A stretch of 8,967 nucleotides of DNA from Achromobacter sp. GTDB taxonomy: Bacteria; Pseudomonadota; Gammaproteobacteria; Burkholderiales; Burkholderiaceae_B. How positions within the stretch are numbered: position 1 is the first letter of the stretch; every line of letters starts with the position of its first letter. Below are positions 6,238 to 8,967 of the stretch, piece after piece. The position numbers and the translations under genes were made by a program. The notes below the pieces were generated by a model. It did not search any database. It was not told the origin of the DNA and saw nothing but the letters and a program-made list of their open reading frames with translations. The stretch lies in assembly GCA_003454835.1 (NCBI GenBank), contig DMTA01000445.1, positions 1 to 8,967 on the forward strand. The letters run 5' to 3'.

Positions 6238-7149
6238 ATGGATCGGTTCCAGGAAATGCAGGTGTTCGTGCGCATCGCCGAACGGGGCAGTTTCACCAAG
6301 GCGTCGGACGACCTGCGCATTCCGCGCGCCACGGTCACCAACCTGATCAAGCGCATGGAGGCCCGATTGGGCGCACGGCTGCTTGACCGCACCACGCGGC
6401 AGGTTCGGCTGACGCATGACGGCGAGGCGCATTACCAGCGCTGCGTTCGGCTGCTGGCGGACCTGGAGGAAGCCGACGGCGCATTTCTGGACACCGCGCC
6501 CAAGGGGTTGTTGCGGGTAAACGCCCAGGGCACGCTTGCGCGGTTCTTTGTGATGCCCGGTCTGCCGGATTTTCTGCAGCGCTATCCCGATATCGCCTTG
6601 CATCTGGGCGAGGACGACCGGCTGGTGGATCTGGTGCGCGAGGGCGTGGACTGCGTGCTGCGTGCGGGTGTGCCGCAGGACTCCACGCTGGTCGGGCGGG
6701 TGATTGCGCAGATGCCGCAGGTGACGGTGGCCAGCCCGGCCTATCTGGCCCGCCACGGCGTGCCGGACAGCGTGCAGGCGCTGGAACATCATCTGGCCGT
6801 GGATTACGTGTCGAGCGTGACGGGCCGCGCCGTGCCGCTGGATTTCCGGGTGGACGGGCGCATCGTGCAGGTGCGCCCGCGTGCGGTCGTCAGCGTGAGC
6901 GGGGCCGAACTCTATACCAGTGCGGCGCTGGCCGGCCTGGGCATGGTGCAGGTGCCGCGGTACCGCGTGGAGCGCGAGTTGGCGGCGGGACACCTGAAGA
7001 TCGTGCTGCCCCACGCGCCGCCCGCGCCCATGCCGGTTTCCGTCCTGACCCCGCAAAACCGGCAGGTGCCGGCGCGGGTGCGCGTGTTCACGCAGTGGCT
7101 GGCGGGCGTGTTCGCCGCCGCCTTCGATCAGACGATGCCGGTCAGGTAG
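6238..7149 (+). CDS. LysR-family transcriptional regulator
   Basis: DNA-binding regulator of 303 residues, a normal LysR length. The N-terminal winged helix-turn-helix spans about residues 1-60, with the pattern MQVFVRIAERGSFTKAS, then ATVTNLIKRMEARLGARLL and RTTRQVRLTHDGE, and a linker helix to about 85. The effector-binding domain (about 90-295) begins GLLRVNAQGTL and includes DLVREGVDCVLRAG and SPAYLARHG, as in the group that often controls adjacent oxidoreductases. The ATG at 6238 gives the canonical LysR N-terminus; the Shine-Dalgarno is only a moderate GGGCAGGG stretch. The gene is divergent from the SDR gene, which is its most likely target. Its last 22 bp overlap the 3' end of the GntP permease gene on the opposite strand. 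The effector is unknown. Confidence 0.93.
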   Translation: MDRFQEMQVFVRIAERGSFTKASDDLRIPRATVTNLIKRMEARLGARLLDRTTRQVRLTHDGEAHYQRCVRLLADLEEADGAFLDTAPKGLLRVNAQGTLARFFVMPGLPDFLQRYPDIALHLGEDDRLVDLVREGVDCVLRAGVPQDSTLVGRVIAQMPQVTVASPAYLARHGVPDSVQALEHHLAVDYVSSVTGRAVPLDFRVDGRIVQVRPRAVVSVSGAELYTSAALAGLGMVQVPRYRVERELAAGHLKIVLPHAPPAPMPVSVLTPQNRQVPARVRVFTQWLAGVFAAAFDQTMPVR

Positions 7150-8522
7150 AAGACGCCGATCACCAGGAATACCGACAGGGTCGATATCAGTGTGATGGCG
7201 AAGATGTCGCCATAGGATTGGCGGTGCGTGAGGCCGGTAACGGCCAGCAGCGTGATGACCGCGCCGTTGTGCGGCAGCGTGTCCATGCCGCCGCTCGCCA
7301 TCGCGGCGACCCGGTGCAGCACTTCCATGGGGATCCCCGCCGCCAGCGCGCCGTCGATGAAAGTCTGGGACATCGCGGCCAGCGCAATGCTCATGCCGCC
7401 CGAGGCCGAGCCCGTGATGCCGGCCAGCGTCGTCACGGCGACGGCTTCGCCCACCAGCGGATCGGGAATGGCTTTCAAGGCCTGCGCGACCAGCAGAAAG
7501 CCCGGCAGCGCGGCAATGACGCCGCCAAATCCATACTCTGCCGCGGTGTTCATCGACGCCAACAGCGCGCCCGACACGGCGCTCTTGCTGCCTTCGGCGA
7601 AATGCGACTTGATGGCGCGAAACGAGAACAGCAGGATGGTGACGATGCCCGCAATCAGCGCACCCATCACGGCCCACAGCGCCACCTGCTCTTCGGCGTT
7701 GACGGGCAGGGGTTTGGCCAAGCCGGGCAGGTCGACTTCGGAACCGGCCGGATACCAACCCGGGATCCAGCGCGTCAGCAGAAAGTTCATCACGCCCACC
7801 ACCACCAGGGGCAGCAGCGCGATCAGCGGATGATGATTGCGTTCGCCGGTGGGCGCAGCGGGCTCGTTGCGCAGGTCCGTGCCGTAGGTCTCGCCTGCCG
7901 CGGCGGCGCGTTTGCGGCGCCATTCCAGGTAGGCGATGCCGGCGGTCAGCGTGAATGCGGCGCCGATCAGACCGAGCCAGGGCGCGGCCCAGGTCGTGGT
8001 CTCGAAGAACGTGGTGGGAATGATGTTCTGGATCTGCGGCGTGCCGGGCAGCGCCGTCATGGTGAAGGTGAAGGCGCCGAGCGCGATCGCGCCCGGCATC
8101 AGGCGCTTGGGAATGCCGCCTTGGCGGAACATCTCGGCGGCAAACGGGTAGACCGCGAACACCACGACAAACAGCGATACGCCGCCGTACGTCAGCACCG
8201 CACACACCAGCACGATGGCCACGATGGCGCGCTCGGCGCCGATCAGCCGCAGCACCGCCTGCACGATGGCGCGTGAAAAGCCCGACAGTTCGATGAGCTT
8301 GCCGAACACCGCGCCCAAGAGGAATACGGGGAAATAGAGCTTGGCGAAGCCCGCCATGCGCTCCATGAAGATGCCTGAGAAGACTGGCGCCAGCGCTGAC
8401 GCGTCTGTCAACAGGACCGCGCCCATGGCCGCGATGGGCGCGCACAGGATGACGCTATAACCTCGATACGCCGCCAGCATCAGAAACGCCAGCGCCGCCA
8501 CCACGATGAACAATCCGGTCAT
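7128..8522 (-). CDS. GntP-family permease (gluconate/hydroxy-acid transporter type)
   Basis: Inner-membrane secondary transporter of 464 residues with many hydrophobic segments, starting at residues 3-19, 22-39 and 62-79 and ending with a membrane helix (about 440-462). GntP-family hallmarks are visible: TYGGVSLFVVVFAVYPFA (111-128), ALPGTPQIQN (157-166), TGSASGGMSIAL (370-381) and the strongly conserved ASGGMDTLPHNGAV (409-422). The hydrophilic region at about 200-232 is probably a cytoplasmic loop. The family carries gluconate, other sugar acids or short hydroxy acids such as 3-hydroxybutyrate by proton symport; the substrate here cannot be read. I chose the ATG at 8522: it gives a normal GntP N-terminus and has TGGAG 7 nt upstream. 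The frame stays open to 8783, but that extension is non-hydrophobic, proline/arginine-rich and overlaps the divergent methyltransferase gene. Convergent with, and overlapping, the LysR gene. Confidence 0.92.
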   Translation of the reverse strand: MTGLFIVVAALAFLMLAAYRGYSVILCAPIAAMGAVLLTDASALAPVFSGIFMERMAGFAKLYFPVFLLGAVFGKLIELSGFSRAIVQAVLRLIGAERAIVAIVLVCAVLTYGGVSLFVVVFAVYPFAAEMFRQGGIPKRLMPGAIALGAFTFTMTALPGTPQIQNIIPTTFFETTTWAAPWLGLIGAAFTLTAGIAYLEWRRKRAAAAGETYGTDLRNEPAAPTGERNHHPLIALLPLVVVGVMNFLLTRWIPGWYPAGSEVDLPGLAKPLPVNAEEQVALWAVMGALIAGIVTILLFSFRAIKSHFAEGSKSAVSGALLASMNTAAEYGFGGVIAALPGFLLVAQALKAIPDPLVGEAVAVTTLAGITGSASGGMSIALAAMSQTFIDGALAAGIPMEVLHRVAAMASGGMDTLPHNGAVITLLAVTGLTHRQSYGDIFAITLISTLSVFLVIGVFYLTGIV

Positions 8523-8550
8523 TCGGTACTCCAGGAATGAAGAGACAAGG

Positions 8551-8599
8551 GGTGTGGGGCTACACCTTAACTTATTGGGCGGAAGGCTTCGTGACGAAG
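8551..8599. promoter_or_regulatory. Candidate operator palindromes upstream of the GntP permease gene
   Basis: Two inverted repeats lie in the 180-bp divergent region: GGTGT-N6-ACACC (8551-8566, centre about 8558.5) and the perfect 6-1-6 palindrome CTTCGT-G-ACGAAG (8587-8599, centre 8593). They sit 29-77 bp upstream of the permease ATG, where a regulator could act on the - strand promoter. No clear -35/-10 pair was found for that strand. Operator function is inferred. Confidence 0.35.
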
Positions 8600-8618
8600 G
8601 GGCTTGCGCTGGTGAGAT

Positions 8619-8631
8619 GGTGTCTGACACC
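8619..8631. repeat. Perfect 13-bp palindrome GGTGTCTGACACC
   Basis: GGTGTC-T-GACACC is a perfect 6-1-6 palindrome upstream of the methyltransferase promoter. Its outer half-sites (GGTGT/ACACC) match those of the imperfect repeat at 8551-8566. Similar palindromes recur in intergenic DNA of Bordetella/Achromobacter-type genomes as far as I recall, so this may be a dispersed repeat and not a local operator. Confidence 0.4.
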
Positions 8632-8656
8632 GTCGCGGACAGACGCCAAGGATGGG

Positions 8657-8662
8657 TATAGT
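8657..8662 (+). promoter_or_regulatory. Candidate -10 element for the methyltransferase gene
   Basis: TATAGT matches the -10 consensus at 5 of 6 positions and lies 40 bp before the ATG. The best upstream partner is CGGACA (8636-8641, 4 of 6) with a short 15-bp spacer, so the -35 is weak and an activator could be needed. Confidence 0.4.
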
Positions 8663-8663
8663 A

Positions 8664-8688
8664 GGCCGGCGCCGGCGCAGGGCCGGCC
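8664..8688. repeat. GC-rich inverted repeat just before the methyltransferase ribosome-binding site
   Basis: GGCCGGC (8664-8670) and GCCGGCC (8682-8688) are perfect inverted copies around an 11-nt loop that is itself GC-rich. The repeat ends 2 nt before the AAGGGAGGA ribosome-binding stretch. If transcription starts near 8669, as the -10 suggests, only part of it would be in the mRNA, so a hairpin role in translation is uncertain. Confidence 0.3.
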
Positions 8689-8702
8689 GCAAGGGAGGAA
8701 AC

Positions 8703-8967
8703 ATGGCAGAGCAGACCCCCGACCACGCGCATTGGGCGGCGGTGGCGGATCAGTGGATTGCGTGGGCGGGCACGCCAGGGCACGACGCCTTCTGGGCGTA
8801 CCGCGACGGCTTCGTGGATTATCTGGGCGCAGGCGACGGCCGTCGTGCGTTGGAGATCGGTTGCGGCGAAGGGCGCATCAGCCGCGAAGCGCGCGCGTTG
8901 GGGTATCGCGTCACCGCCACCGATGCGGTGGCCGCGATGGTCGATGCGGCGCGCGCGGCGCAGTCTG
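8703..8967 (+). CDS. Class I SAM-dependent methyltransferase (3' end beyond window)
   Basis: The first 88 residues of a probable Rossmann-fold methyltransferase; the frame is open to the window end. The SAM-binding motif I is clear: ALEIGCGEG (49-57). It is followed by the acidic residue ending strand 2 (TATD, D74), which normally contacts the SAM ribose. The N-terminal part (MAEQTPDHAHWAAVADQW, then WAYRDGFVDYL) is a typical lead-in helix region. The start is well supported by AAGGGAGGA (8691-8699), which ends only 3 nt before the ATG, with its AGGGAGG core in the usual range. The substrate (small molecule, quinone precursor, RNA or other) cannot be told from this fragment. It is divergent from the GntP permease gene. 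Confidence 0.87.
   Translation, partial: MAEQTPDHAHWAAVADQWIAWAGTPGHDAFWAYRDGFVDYLGAGDGRRALEIGCGEGRISREARALGYRVTATDAVAAMVDAARAAQS

Noticed and set aside
7059..7072. CCGGCA-GG-TGCCGG inverted repeat inside the LysR gene
   Set aside because: Short GC-rich repeat within coding sequence, without a T-tract; likely chance in GC-rich DNA.
7095..8276. 393-codon open frame on the + strand opposite the GntP gene
   Set aside because: Antisense shadow rich in Gly, Gln, Arg and His; the opposite strand encodes a hallmark-complete permease.
6196..8445. 749-codon open frame on the - strand across the LysR and GntP genes
   Set aside because: It is a frame-shifted shadow of the permease gene that continues antisense through the LysR gene; Arg/His-rich with no recognisable domain.
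8523..8783. N-terminal extension of the GntP permease to 8783
   Set aside because: The added 87 residues are Pro/Arg-rich, precede a normal membrane-protein start with a Shine-Dalgarno, and overlap the divergent methyltransferase gene.

Overview
The window looks like a chromosomal segment of a GC-rich beta-proteobacterium, most likely an Alcaligenaceae member (Achromobacter or Bordetella type). This is inferred from an orphan Bug/TctC-type periplasmic binding protein, the strong G/C bias at third codon positions, and an adjacent rpfF/rpfR pair of the Burkholderia type. No tRNA, rRNA, CRISPR array, transposase or phage gene was seen.

Left part (1-4069). The window opens inside a Bug-family solute-binding protein gene that ends in a textbook intrinsic terminator (911-952). 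It is followed by the main find: a complete cis-2-unsaturated fatty acid (DSF/BDSF-type) signalling module. rpfR (1163-3160, + strand) encodes a four-part receptor and c-di-GMP enzyme: an RpfF-interaction domain, PAS, GGDEF and EAL. rpfF (3185-4069, - strand) encodes the crotonase-fold signal synthase with both catalytic glutamates. The two genes converge, and the 24-bp gap between them is almost filled by a perfect GC-only inverted repeat. In characterised systems RpfF makes BDSF, which binds the PAS domain of RpfR and stimulates c-di-GMP breakdown, while the N-terminal domain of RpfR binds and restrains RpfF. So one locus can hold synthesis, sensing, feedback and output.

Middle (4070-4489). 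A 420-bp gap without a convincing gene holds the rpfF upstream region (- strand) and the upstream region of the next gene (+ strand). It contains a short palindrome, nested hairpins and an 11-bp direct repeat.

Right part (4490-8967). These are accessory or metabolic genes in alternating orientation: a lipoprotein alpha/beta hydrolase (+); a short-chain dehydrogenase (-), divergent from a LysR-type regulator (+) across an AT-rich 116-bp intergenic region with direct repeats; a GntP-family permease (-) whose 3' end overlaps the LysR gene by 22 bp; and, divergent from the permease, the start of a class I SAM-dependent methyltransferase (+) that runs off the window. The LysR protein is the natural candidate regulator of the dehydrogenase. 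The permease/methyltransferase intergenic region carries three short palindromes spaced roughly three helical turns apart.

The rpfF/rpfR module is a known kind of system. The less explained material is the non-coding structure: the inverted repeat over the rpfR promoter region, the hairpin between the convergent genes, the rpfF upstream gap, and the palindrome array.
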